From NCBI RefSeq assembly GCF_039555335.1, contig NC_092628.1, positions 60,375,547-60,439,546 on the forward strand: a DNA stretch of 64,000 bases. Reading direction: 5' to 3'. Both the position numbers and the translations under genes were made by a program. The notes below the pieces were generated by a model. It was not told the DNA's origin and did not search any database. It worked only from the letters and a program-made list of their open reading frames with translations. Positions 10,801-20,886 of the stretch are shown one piece after another. The DNA comes from Amphiura filiformis. Lineage: Eukaryota > Echinodermata > Ophiuroidea > Amphilepidida > Amphiuridae. The stretch's first letter is position 1, and each line of letters begins with the position of its first letter.

Positions 10801-11915
10801 CGAGGCACAGAAGAGAATTGCAGAATATGAAGAGCAGGTGAGTGAGTGATTAAATGAGCAACATTTGTCTACAGATGTACCTTCCCATCTCTTATATTTG
10901 CCTCTCTGTTAATATGCCCAGTTTTCAGTTTCTGCTTATGCTAGTTCATGTTTGCTTACCAAAAATGATGAAGCAAAGATATCAAAATATTACTAAATTA
11001 CATATATAGTCATAATATAATGCCCAAATCCATTTAATCTATGTTCTGTTATGTTTCACTTGCCAATAGTTGTAGTCACCAATAGAAGTTGACTATGATA
11101 AGGTGATGGTGAATGTTTATTTGTGTTCCAAAAAAGCATAATAGGGGGACATAAAATGTGGCTAAATTTGCACTAAAATTTGTTTTACATCTTTAAAAAT
11201 TTGTTGAAATTGACCTACTTAAAAGTATGTTTGGGCAAAATGTAATAGTAATATGCATTTTGGGTGTTTATTTATATGTGATGGATTGTGTGCACTGCAT
11301 TATCAATATCTTCTCATTTGATCATACCTAGTTTGCTTCATTTGTGCATATTTGGCACTTTAGTTACCTAGAGTTTGTATTAGATTTCAACTTCCAAAAA
11401 GGCATCCTAGTCATGACTATGTTGTGCTGACTAGTGGACCACTAACAAGCTGAAATTTTACAACCATAATGTGCAGTACATACATAATTCTGTTCAGAGT
11501 TCACATTCCATAATTTGGACAGCGGTTGAGGTAAAAAAATATTCTTTCTCATAATTGCTTGGAATATATTCCCCACCTACCTACCTACTGGTCAACACCA
11601 TGCAAAATGCTGCACCTGCTGCCTGAATTTATTACCGGATGAGGGGAATATTTAGAAAGTTTTATTTTGTTTCTGGTATTGGAGTACTTACAAATGCACA
11701 TCTATCTTATTTACATTATTCATGTGTCGTGTTGACTGTTTAGTACATTGATAACTGATTGTGTACCTTTTGTTTCTCTGCAGGCCAAGAAATTCACTGG
11801 CATGGTTCCTTTTGAGGAGATGACTATTGAGGAGTTTGATGAATACTTCCCAGAGCTTAGCATGGAAGTTAGAAGGAAGAAATATCCATTCCCTCATTAT
11901 CCACCACAAGAATAA
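7744..11915 (+). CDS. ATP5PD: ATP synthase subunit d, mitochondrial (3' four coding exons; 5' exon not found)
   Basis: The exons at 7744-7840, 9025-9096, 10775-10837 and 11784-11915 join in frame to give the last ~121 residues of subunit d of the mitochondrial F1Fo ATP synthase, a peripheral-stalk protein on the matrix side that helps hold F1 against rotation. Recognition rests on ALDWAMYKKTVPIPGLVDKF, YKETKVPFPSD...EEKEF, a basic/acidic helix segment, and the conserved C-terminal block FEEMTIEEFDEYFPE followed by KKYPFPHYP. All junctions have GT-AG sites; exon 1 of this set begins in phase 2. The usual protein is about 160 residues, so about 40-50 N-terminal residues, including the start, are missing. 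They should lie in an exon upstream, outside or unrecognised within 1-7743. No frame breaks. Identity is very secure. Confidence 0.93.
8309..8495. mobile_element. Fold-back element in ATP5PD intron
   Basis: The segment is nearly one palindrome: agggattcaatcatgtttta at the left pairs with the inverted copy ending at 8495, and inner arms (tgcgtggtttacttc with gaagtaaaccacacaggcgc) continue to a loop near agctttagct. It is non-coding and looks like a MITE. Confidence 0.75.
9025..9096 (+). CDS. ATP5PD: ATP5PD exon b
   Basis: Acceptor tttttgttacag, donor gtaagtc. Encodes YKETKVPFPSDPVTTTIDTE then EKEF, the family's 'K-PVPED...VDAEEKE' segment. Both boundaries are phase 0. Confidence 0.92.
9214..9352. 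repeat. Fold-back repeat in ATP5PD intron
   Basis: Arms of about 60 bp: gaaatggtgagatctgtttc, then ggtgatcttgagaccatggg, pair with their inverted copies ending near 9350. The central loop is about 15 bases. No coding content. Confidence 0.75.
9920..10169. mobile_element. Mariner-type MITE (TA-flanked fold-back)
   Basis: Ends ctgcgccaaaaaagtatcct and, inverted, ctgctccaagaaagtatcct are flanked by TA on both sides (9918-9919 and 10170-10171). The arms extend about 100 bp (accatattggggtaaatttg pairs with caaatttaccccaatatggt). A TA duplication with long arms suggests a Tc1/mariner-derived MITE. Confidence 0.75.
10221..10280. repeat. Small hairpin
   Basis: ctatcgcagggtgatag and ctatcaccctgtgatag pair around a short loop. 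It may be part of a larger degraded MITE. Confidence 0.5.
10501..10680 (+). mobile_element. tRNA-derived SINE
   Basis: A tRNA-like head has a box A-like tgaccaaatggttagagc (10517-10534) and a box B ggtttgaacc (10561-10570) at normal spacing. The body continues with gttgtgtccttggaaagaca, a motif common in SINE bodies of aquatic animals. It ends near cattaggggtacataaatc. The family name is not determined. Confidence 0.7.
10775..10837 (+). CDS. ATP5PD: ATP5PD exon c
   Basis: Acceptor gactcttgcag, donor gtgagtga. Encodes 21 residues, NSNLKNLKAEAQKRIAEYEE then Q, part of the long stalk helix. Phase 0 at both ends. Confidence 0.9.
11784..11915 (+). CDS. ATP5PD: ATP5PD terminal exon
   Basis: Acceptor tttctctgcag. 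Encodes AKKFTGMVPFEEMTIEEFDE, YFPELSMEVRRKKYPFPHYP and PQE, ending with TAA at 11913-11915. This is the family's most conserved block. Confidence 0.95.
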   Translation, partial: AKKFTGMVPFEEMTIEEFDEYFPELSMEVRRKKYPFPHYPPQE

Positions 11916-12896
11916 TGCAGGAATTACTTTAGGTCATTGCAAATGAACACTTGACTAATGTTTAGGGTTTGTTCCTTTAATTCAAGCACTAGTAGTGAAG
12001 TTTAACATTTGGACTGATCCATTAAAATACCACATGATGTGAATCAGTATTTTGAAACAAAATTGTGTTCGTAAAATGTACAAGTGAATTGCATAAGAGT
12101 AAAAGCACAATACAAAATACTCGTTCTGTGGTTTTGGCTAAAAATGTTCTTCATACTCTGAGCATTATTCTAGTGAATTCTAATTCTAAAAGTATTGCAG
12201 TTTACCTCAGTGTTGACCATATTGATGGCTTGTTAATTCCTATAAATTGAACCTATGCTACTATTACTACAATAATTGCCAATGTCCGTCTAATGTATAC
12301 TTGTCTCAGGGGCTGATTTCAAAAAGAATGGCATTGTATCAGAAATGACCAAATACAAAGCAAGCCCTGTTGTATGGTACTTAGTGTGAATTGTGGGCAT
12401 TGCATATGTATGATGGCTTTACTATACATCTTGTGGTGTGTTTGCAAGTCTTTCTGGAATCAGCCCCTGGCTTGAAGTTTGATTATTTGAGCTATAAGAT
12501 TGCACATCACATGACTGTGATTTTCAGATAAAAATTGTTCAGGCCAAAAATTGATTATTTGATTAGAAACAACCACTCACAAAACAGTACAAGTATTCCA
12601 AATTACATGGTAATTTTACTGGAATCTCATATTTGGTAACCAAAACCAGTTTTTGTTACTTTTTAAGGGGTTACAATGAAATGTATAGTACGCATTGCTT
12701 CATGCAGTACACATTACCTTGTGTGTTCAAATTCCTCAGCCCTTTTAGCTCCCTATTTGAGAACTAAAATTTAACTCGCTGCGCTAAAAACGCAACCCAT
12801 TATTTCATGTTCTCTTGAACTAACCTGAAGTGGACCAGCAATATATATCAAGGGTTAATGATGATAACCCAGTGTGAATGTGTGGTTTTAAATAAA
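11916..12896 (+). other. ATP5PD: ATP5PD 3' untranslated region with poly(A) signal
   Basis: No further coding follows the stop. A canonical AATAAA is at 12891-12896, followed by a GT-rich tract (aatggtgtttctc) suited to cleavage. The inferred 3' UTR is about 1 kb and contains a small hAT-like MITE at 12307-12469. Earlier poly(A) sites cannot be excluded. Confidence 0.6.
12307..12469. mobile_element. hAT-like MITE in the ATP5PD 3' UTR
   Basis: Inverted ends CAGGGGCTGATT (12307-12318) and AATCAGCCCCTG (ending 12469) enclose 163 bp. The flanking 8-mers acttgtct and gcttgaag match only partly. If transcribed, the mRNA would carry this hairpin-capable segment. Confidence 0.6.
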
Positions 12897-13040
12897 GAGT
12901 TTATCATTATTGAATGTAATAATGGTGTTTCTCACAATTTCTTTGTTTTGATTGAAGTAGGCTATGAGAATTGCATGTGTTGTCATATTAGTTATCTTTA
13001 TAGTATAGTTTTATACGATCCATAACAGTTTTGAAATCAA

Positions 13041-13362
13041 AAAATATTTTATGAAATGTAAAAAGTATGCGTGGCCTTATTTGTTCTACACAATGTACCA
13101 ATTCATATCGTCACACATCGCGTTCAGTCACAATGGTTCATTATATAAAAAATGGCCATTTAAAAGTTGCACTTGGAGTTCCTAAACAAACATCAATAGG
13201 CCTAGCCTACTGTATTGTTTGAGAGTTGACTCTATGGACTCTGATCGATGGAACTTTTAAAACTGCCTTTTTACATAATGACCATTGCGACTGAACGCAA
13301 TGTGTGACGCTATTTTTGGTCCACATACCTTTTTATATTTTGTAAAATATTTTGCAGATTGT
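13041..13362. mobile_element. Fold-back element downstream of ATP5PD
   Basis: Long imperfect arms: left tttatgaaatgtaaaaagta and tcacacatcgcgttcagtca pair with right gactgaacgcaatgtgtgac and the final tatattttgtaaaatattt. The loop is around 13200. No coding content. Confidence 0.65.
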
Positions 13363-13934
13363 TTCAAAAAGTGTTTGGGGAAGAACTATATTATGGGGTG
13401 TAAGTTAAAGCAAAGTCCTTTTTAAAAAGTAATGCTTTTGTAGAGCATATTTAAAACACAAAATAGGTGAAAAAACAGGGAGACACTTGTATGCCGAGGT
13501 GGATATCATGCTTATATAAACATAAAGGCTTTTGTAGCCCGCCATTTTATGAAGACCACAGCGGGTGTCATGATACGGAATAAAAAATAATTCACTACAG
13601 AGCAAAGAACAAAAGCAGAGTCAAGTCAATGAGGGAACAGATATATGCTCATGCATTTAACTTAAAGAAAGGAGCCAAGCAAGTATTTTTCCAGGGATTC
13701 CATAATATCCTCAACACTTTTGGGTCACATTAATACTACCCTAAAACATTGGAAAATGATAATTATTTTACAATTATTTCATGCACTATGGGCCAATGAC
13801 ACCCAATTTTGCTTCAGAAATCCAAACAATTTTGCTTCAGAAATCCAAACTTGGATAACAATGTTTGGGTAATGGGTTTCAATGCGAGGTAGAAAACATG
13901 ACGTTTTACAGACTACCCCTCTGGGATCACCTAC

Positions 13935-14148
13935 TTTTAAAGGCCCATTCAGTGATTTGCTCATCCAGATGATCATCAAAATCATCAAATTCAGATTTTG
14001 GTACCTTTGTCATTGTCATAGATGTGCTGACATAGCCTGCTAGTGGTTCAGCCAAATACTGTGTACATCCGTAATTTATATACTGACAGTATATAAATTA
14101 GCTATGTGTATTTGCATGGGACTTCCAACTTCGTCAATACTGCAGTTT
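13935..14148. repeat. Dispersed repeat, copy 1 (related to 63199-63434)
   Basis: Begins ttaaaggcccattcagtgat and matches, in inverted orientation, the sequence at 63199-63434. Shared landmarks are the 29-nt near-palindrome around tatactgacagtata (14080s) and cttcgtcaatactgc. It is non-coding and probably a MITE with TTAAAGG-type ends. Confidence 0.7.
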
Positions 14149-14429
14149 TCTTGATTTTCATTTCAAAAATACCAAATGACAATTTGAATGACTTATCCTT
14201 AACTTTCAAGCAATTTATAAACAATTTTAATTTGTTTACACTTGCGCTGGGATCACTGACTGGGACTTTAATATATAATTGCAAATTGCAAAGAACCCAC
14301 CGCCTTTCAAGCTGATGATTCCCTGGTTGACCCATAAAGTATCATACACACCTTAACGGGTTCATTGGAGACTATCCAGAATTGTGAACACTATAGGCAG
14401 TATAGTCCAAGAAGTTGCTAAGTATATAG

Positions 14430-14760
14430 GCCTAGTCTCTATTCAGCATCGAAGTGGTTATGTAATTCTCTTGGTTACTGGATCACGCTTATTTTGCCAA
14501 ATGGTCGACTGCAGATCCGTCGGATAACGCTTTTTCAATGGGAAATGAACTTTGCTGCTTGGATGATGTCACAATGAAGTTAGCATTTATTCCGTATTGA
14601 AAAGCGTGTTCCGAAGGATCTGCACTCGACAGGCCACTTTGGTATGCCTTTGAGTGCCATATACGTTGTGTGGCGATTGTTTTGATTGTGGTTCATTACT
14701 AAAGCATGTGATCCGGTTGACATAGTAACATTATGTAACTTTGATACTGAATAGAGCCAC
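14430..14760. repeat. Fold-back element
   Basis: Arms pair at two levels: ctctattcagcatcgaagtg with the inverted copy near 14750 (gatactgaatagagcc), and gactgcagatccgtcggata with ccgaaggatctgcactcga. The loop is around 14560. Confidence 0.55.
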
Positions 14761-15206
14761 TTCTATGGTATCACCCAGTTGGCAGAGAATCCCCAACCAT
14801 GAAATCTTCCCCTTCCCCCCTAAAAATAGTAGTACACAACACCCACACACACCCATACACATACTAATGAAAATGCACAAATTTGTGTGTTATCATTCAT
14901 ATTAAATATTTTATTATTTACGTCATTATTCTCTTGTGTACAACTATATACATGATCAGCATAGTGAAGTGAAAAAGAATCATTACAGTAGCCTGAAAAA
15001 TAGATAATCAAAGTTATTAAAAAAACACAAAGGAACAAATAAAAATATGAGACTGGATAGCCATACAAATCTATGATCTTATAGTGACATGAACTTGTTT
15101 ATTTTTTTGGACCTTGCCAATAAAATTTCAGTTATGCAGGCAAATGCTGTGAACCATGTCAACCATCTCGCTATTCCACTGCCTCCCATTCAATAAATTA
15201 ACTAGA

Positions 15207-15302
15207 CCATTTTGTCACCTTGATGTGGCCGTGAAGTCAATAGCTGTTTCACTCGCCTAATGAAATGCGCACTGATGTCACTGCCACATAAAGGTGAAAT
15301 GG
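15207..15302. mobile_element. Short MITE, copy 1 (related to 36758-36924)
   Basis: Ends ccattttgtcaccttgatgt and, inverted, ccatttcacctttatgtggc. Its interior tgaaatgcgcactgatgtca is shared, inverted, with the copy in a TMF1 intron. Confidence 0.6.
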
Positions 15303-16456
15303 TATAAGTAAAATCACACACTTAAAGTGCTTTGACTAATCATGCACCACCTAGTGAAACATTATTGGGATGGTCAACCTATACTGTTTAACCTAAAGCT
15401 TGAGAGTGAGATAGGTGCACACCAAACTACCTCCAGAGGTATACACTGAACTAACAGTTTTTTAAGTTGAAATTTTTAAGACCAAATTGAATGATCTGAA
15501 CATTAATGAACTAGTCATAAGAGCTCACTTCAAGATTTTAAGCCGTCGCATCATGCTGACCAGTGTGTGATAACCTCCAACCAGCAGTGTTTGCACAGTA
15601 TAGAGCAGAATAACCCCCGGAGAGTATACACATCCACAGTTTGTTTAAATGCTTGCAGTGCAACCATCATGCACTGACATCATAACTTACAGCGAAATAA
15701 AATGTAAATATCATACCTAGACAACAGTGCCTAAATGTGGTTTTTTTGGCAGTTTCTCGTAACTTAATACTCCATGCAGCATATATGTTGTGGGCAACTG
15801 CCATTTTGGATTGTCAATGTAATGAACGTATGGCCTACTGGCTGTGTTAGTCTATTTATGCATTTAGTGATGAGTTAATTATACCTATAACAGCGATTAC
15901 CTATCTCCAATCACATGACAGACACAAATATATTTTTCCTTACCAACTCTTACAAATATGCATCAATAATTGGTGAAAATTTGTCCAATCAAATTTGGGT
16001 CAAAATCATGTGTTTGTATGATTTTCTCCAAAATCGATCATTTTTACGTAAATCTGACATCACAGTTGGATTCGTCAAATTGTTGCCATTCTAAATATGT
16101 ACACTTCAATATATTTTAGACCAACAATTTAGCAGTAATGAGGCCTTAAGATTTCCATAATTCCAAGGTTAACACCAACCTTAATTAACAATATTCTATA
16201 TTTTGAGTAAGATCATTTCCAGTACGTTGCATTGTATTTAAATATGCTAATTTTATTCCCAATTTACACAATATTTGATATATATTAAATTATCATTAAT
16301 ATATTACGGTAATTATTATAATCAAAGGCATGCAAAAAAGGTGCCGTTACAAATATCACTTATCAAAAATAAACACACAATAAATACCTGCATATAAACT
16401 AGCTTTCAGCTAACTCTACCTATGTCCTTCAAGAAAGTTTGTTTCTCAGTTCACCG

Positions 16457-16742
16457 TAAAAGTGAGGTCATAATCGGATTAACTGCCATAGCAATAGACG
16501 AATACAATTTTTGAATAGATTGCCCTGTACTACAAGCAGATTGCACTCTAACAGGTGCGAGTGATCAGCATAATATACATATTCTATAGACTCACTATAC
16601 AGGTCTTTATCCCTGTTCTTTGACAGCTATAGTTCAATGCATACATGTAGGTACCAAGTGAACGTTGTAGTGCAGGGCAATATAGTCAAAATTGTATTAC
16701 TCTATTGCTATGGTAGTTAATCCGATTAACTATGTCACTTCT
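16457..16742. mobile_element. Fold-back element with ~85-bp arms
   Basis: aatcggattaactgccatag, caatag and attgccctgtactaca on the left each pair with inverted copies on the right (tagtgcagggcaatat, ctatggtagttaatccgatt). Not coding. Confidence 0.7.
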
Positions 16743-16744
16743 AC

Positions 16745-18245
16745 AGCAAGTAGGCGCCGATTAACAAGCCTTCTTGAAGCTTTTGCTACTTTTACCAAAC
16801 TAGCTTCTCCCATTTGAGAAGCTCTTCATCTGAGTTTTTTCCACTTCATACATAAAAGGTGCTCATGTCTATCAAATTTAAATGTACCCATTTCATGCAT
16901 GTTACCACCCTAATAATTCATAGAGCTTTATAAAAACCTTTCCTAATTTTTTTCTTCCTTGAAAAGTTTAAGGAAAAACAAAGTGAAACATAAAACGTAG
17001 TATGAAAATAATAAGATCAATATTTTTTCACATCTCTCCTTAAGTGTAAATTATATAATACTTACTGCACCATACTGTATTAATAACAAAAATAAGATTT
17101 TACAATTTCAGTTTGTTAATATTTTATCTACACAAGGATAATAGAATAGAGAGATATATCTACTGACATTGATGATAACATATTTTGCATTCCAAGGCAC
17201 CAAGGTTTTGTACAACATTTTCATTGCGTGATTTAACCAAAGAAGTTTGACTGGGAGAGTCCAGACTCGATACAGTGATACAGTCCCATGCATAAAATGT
17301 TATGGGAAATCCACCATATTGGATTGTCACACATGGATAACAAATTAGTGTACTTCAAGCAGTTTTGGTCAAAGGCTGGAAAATATTGTACAGGTGACAT
17401 ACAAACATGGCAGAGTCTGGATTCTACTAGTCTAACCTCTTCATTTAAAGTACAGTTGTTGCTCAGTTCAATATACATATGAGCTCCATGTCATAAAGGG
17501 ATTTGGGTGAACATTATTACCATTTAAAAATCTGCACTGCTGTAATTGTGATGTGACCAAGCAGAATGAGTCTATGTCCACCACACTGAATTTCAAATTC
17601 TCTACAATATCAATCACTGCAAATGTTTACATCTGCATCAAAACTGAAACAGCGATTCTGAGATAGAGCCTGTCAAAGACTGAACAGAGAATCTGCAAGA
17701 ACTTCTTGTAGATATACCTAAAAAGCAGTTGTCACAACAGACTCACTTTGCCTGATGACATCACTATGTGGTGTGGTTTTTTTGTGTGGTTATTTGCACA
17801 CTTCCCAAGTTAACATTTCATTACTGAAAATACAAATTATCTAGTGAAACAATTATATACCAGGATGTGAAAATTGTCTCTTTAAGAGGATAATCTATTT
17901 CACAACTTATCTCCCTCATCATGAAACTAATCATTAGTTTTGGCATGCAATAAGAGTGTTACTTCTTTAAGCAAATATGCAATACAATATGATCTAAAAA
18001 AGTGTTTAAAATTTAACAGAGCAACTGGTAAGATGCCAGTAACAAAACTGACAACTCTTTCTTGGACATAAACCTGTTATATTCAGATGCATGTTTACCA
18101 AGAGCAAATCTTGCTGTGTTTTTGATATAATAATCTGAACAACATTACCATCAATGTTTGATACTTCAATGTGAAATGTCAAAATATTCATGCACTCTCA
18201 TGACAAGTAGAATCCTGCCAATATTAAGTCCCTTCACAATGTGAT
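16745..18245. other. No feature recognised
   Basis: AT-rich non-coding sequence between the two convergent genes. It could include the 3' UTR of TMF1, whose poly(A) site was not located. Confidence 0.4.
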
Positions 18246-18249
18246 TATA

Positions 18250-19059
18250 CAGTGGAAACTTGTTAATACGAGATCGCTTAATGCGAGAAACCGCTTACTA
18301 CGAACAGAAACTCGTGGTCCCGATTTTCCCCTATTATTTACTGTACAAAATAAACTGCTTAGTACGAGGTAAATAGCACGAAATCCGCATAATACGAGCA
18401 CTTGCTGTCAGTCAAAGCTTTTGTTTTCTATTGTTTTTATGATGGATAAAACGAGCTAATTTCCCAAGGTGAATTTATGATGTAAATCATGTGAGAAGTT
18501 GACAAAATACTCGCCCGAGACATCACTTCAGCGGCAAATGAAAATCAAGTCATGACGAAATTTGCCATATAAGGCCAATTATTGCTGACGACATATCAGA
18601 CTATCCAATCGCAAACGCGGAAGTCCGCCCTTGGATCGAAAGTGGGAAACCCTTCAAGTTTACTAGCTGCTGGAAGTAGGGGAAATCCCGATATCGCCGT
18701 ATAATTGTTTTATTTGTTTACGATAATCAGCCTGAGAAAATCATCTGAATTTCATCAGAAAGCAGTGAGAAAAATGCCTCTTACCGAAAATCAAAAACAA
18801 TTATTAGCCTATCATACCGATTGAGGGAATTTCGAACTGTGACATTGCTCGGAGGCTGCAAATCTAGTATAAAATAATGAAGACGGCTATGCAGACTCGA
18901 CCAGTGAAGTTTTGCTTGTACAGCCCACTGAGCCGACATTAGGCTTAAACACATGCAGTCTTCCGACACATATTTTGTACCTGACTTTTAAAACGAACTC
19001 CGCTTAATACGAGCTAAACATGCCGACCCAGGCGATCTCGTATTAACGAGTTTCCACTG
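18250..19059. mobile_element. Pogo/Tigger-like non-autonomous element
   Basis: Ends cagtggaaacttgttaatac and, inverted, cagtggaaactcgttaatac are flanked by TA (18248-18249 and 19060-19061). The CAGTGGAA... end and TA duplication fit the pogo/Tigger branch of Tc1/mariner. The 'taatacgag' end motif recurs near both ends (around 18363, 18391 and 19010). There is no transposase frame in the 810 bp. Confidence 0.8.
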
Positions 19060-19130
19060 TAATATGATTTCCACATTTTGGTCCTTCCAAGACAACTGCT
19101 CAGTGTGTCAGTGTATTAAGTATGTCAGTA

Positions 19131-19800
19131 TTAAGGGATCTAAAATGAGCGTTTATTGCGTTTCGACAGTATTTTTTGTGGTACATGAGAGCACCTCAGA
19201 CCTATCGAATTGTATTCTGAATACGAAGCATGTCTTTCTGATATCAAATAATTTTCATTTTTGAAAATCACGATATAATACAAATTTTATGACAAATTAT
19301 AAAAATTTGATATTTTTTTCGAATTTTGATATATAACAGTCCTCGAAGTAAATTATATAAATCTAATGATATATTCTTAAAGTGTATGTAGCAGGGAGGA
19401 AAAGCCGACGGTCAATTGAAAATTTTGACCTTTCATATTGAAGATATGGATTTTTTCCCAAAAAGACCTATTTGTTTTTGGTGTTTTGGGAAAAAAAATC
19501 CATATCTTCAATACGAAAGGTCAAAATTTTCAATTGATCGTCGGCTTTTCAACCCACCTACATACAATTTAAGTATAAATCATCAGATTTATAAAGTTTA
19601 CTTCAAGTACTGTTAAATATCAAAAATATCAATTTTTAATGATTTGCCATAAAATGTATATTAAATTGCGAATTTCAAAAATTCAAAAATATTTGATATC
19701 AGAATGACATTCTTCGTATTTAGAATGCAATTCGATATGTCTGATGTGCTCTAATGTCCCAAAATAAATACTGTCCAAACGTTCATACCCCAGCCCTTAA
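19131..19800. mobile_element. TTAA-flanked palindromic element, copy 1
   Basis: TTAAGGG at the left and CCCTTAA at the right bound 670 bp. The core is a long hairpin: gaaaattttgacctttcata and gaagatatggattttttccc pair with inverted copies across a short loop near 19465. It matches 21143-21795 in the same orientation and, in part, 55095-55560. It may be a MITE with TTAA target preference, but the ends do not match a superfamily I can name. Confidence 0.75.
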
Positions 19801-20456
19801 TACACTGACACAGTTGGCAAATGTGGATGTGGTAGCATGTGCTACACTCAAAGTATAACACTTTAATCACTTGATGCTTATCTCAATTAACCTTATCAGC
19901 TCATTGTTTGAATTTTAAAATATTTAAAAATTCGTACTTAACCAATGCTGCTATTACATGTTATATGTCAATACCTTACTCATTATCCTTTATGACAGAA
20001 GAATAGATACAAACTTGCACCATGCAGTCTTACAGTGGCAATAAATAAACATAATGTCTATGTTTACTTACACTTAACTACCTTTGCAGATTCTAGTGCA
20101 GAAATCTTCAGCATGCTCCAATATTGGCACTTAGTGGGAATATATAAGACATGATTAGTCAATAAACCAATCACAACCTCGCTGGACTACATCAGTTGGC
20201 TGGAATTGTGGGGAGATTTTGATATCCATATTAATGAGAGGAATGTATTTCAAGATAATTCTTAATGCTTCTATGAAATACAGTGACATAGAAGACCCAA
20301 ACATGTATATATATATATGGCCTTACAGGTGTGTTACTATGATGGCTGTAGTATCACATTTTATCCAAGGTCCAACATCATATCATAATATAGTAATTGA
20401 TGTAGCTCAATAAGCCTAAGATCAGTGAGCCAGATCTATATATTTTGTCCACATGG

Positions 20457-20700
20457 ATAGAGGTTGTGCATGAAATTATTGATTGGCTCCAAACAAAGGA
20501 TTTGAACCGGGGTCCTTCACCGTAATCATAGCGCAGTGCAGTCCATTCAATCAAATGTTGTCATCAACCTATTTGATCATAGTGCATTTGTTATGTGTGT
20601 GAAACAAACTGTCGCGGTAGATTGCAATCATGCTTTTGTTGAATGCAGTTGAGTAGTCCGCCATATTTACGGTATGATACATCATATGCACAACCTCTAT
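20457..20700. mobile_element. MITE with 15-bp perfect ends
   Basis: ATAGAGGTTGTGCAT (20457-20471) and its exact inverse (20686-20700) enclose 244 bp. An inner box B-like ggttcaaatcc on the minus strand suggests a tRNA-like fragment inside, but no full tRNA structure forms. Confidence 0.6.
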
Positions 20701-20859
20701 AGATAACATGCATTCAGTTATTTGTTTGTTTTCCCAACTTAGTTGTGAGCGTCAATTGCATGAGCTGGAATGCTGAATATATAAATATCTATAATACATA
20801 ATTGCACAATATAGGTGGGATGGTGATGCCATCCTCAGTAAGAAATATTACAGCACATC

Positions 20860-20886
20860 TCAAGATCTTCTGATGAGGTCTTCAAT
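20860..20886 (-). CDS. TMF1: TMF1 terminal exon 19
   Basis: A 27-nt exon after acceptor ctttacacag. It encodes IEDLIRRS and stop TGA (20862-20860), matching the family C-terminus 'IDELLRQSLS'. Confidence 0.85.
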   Translation of the reverse strand: MEDLIRRS

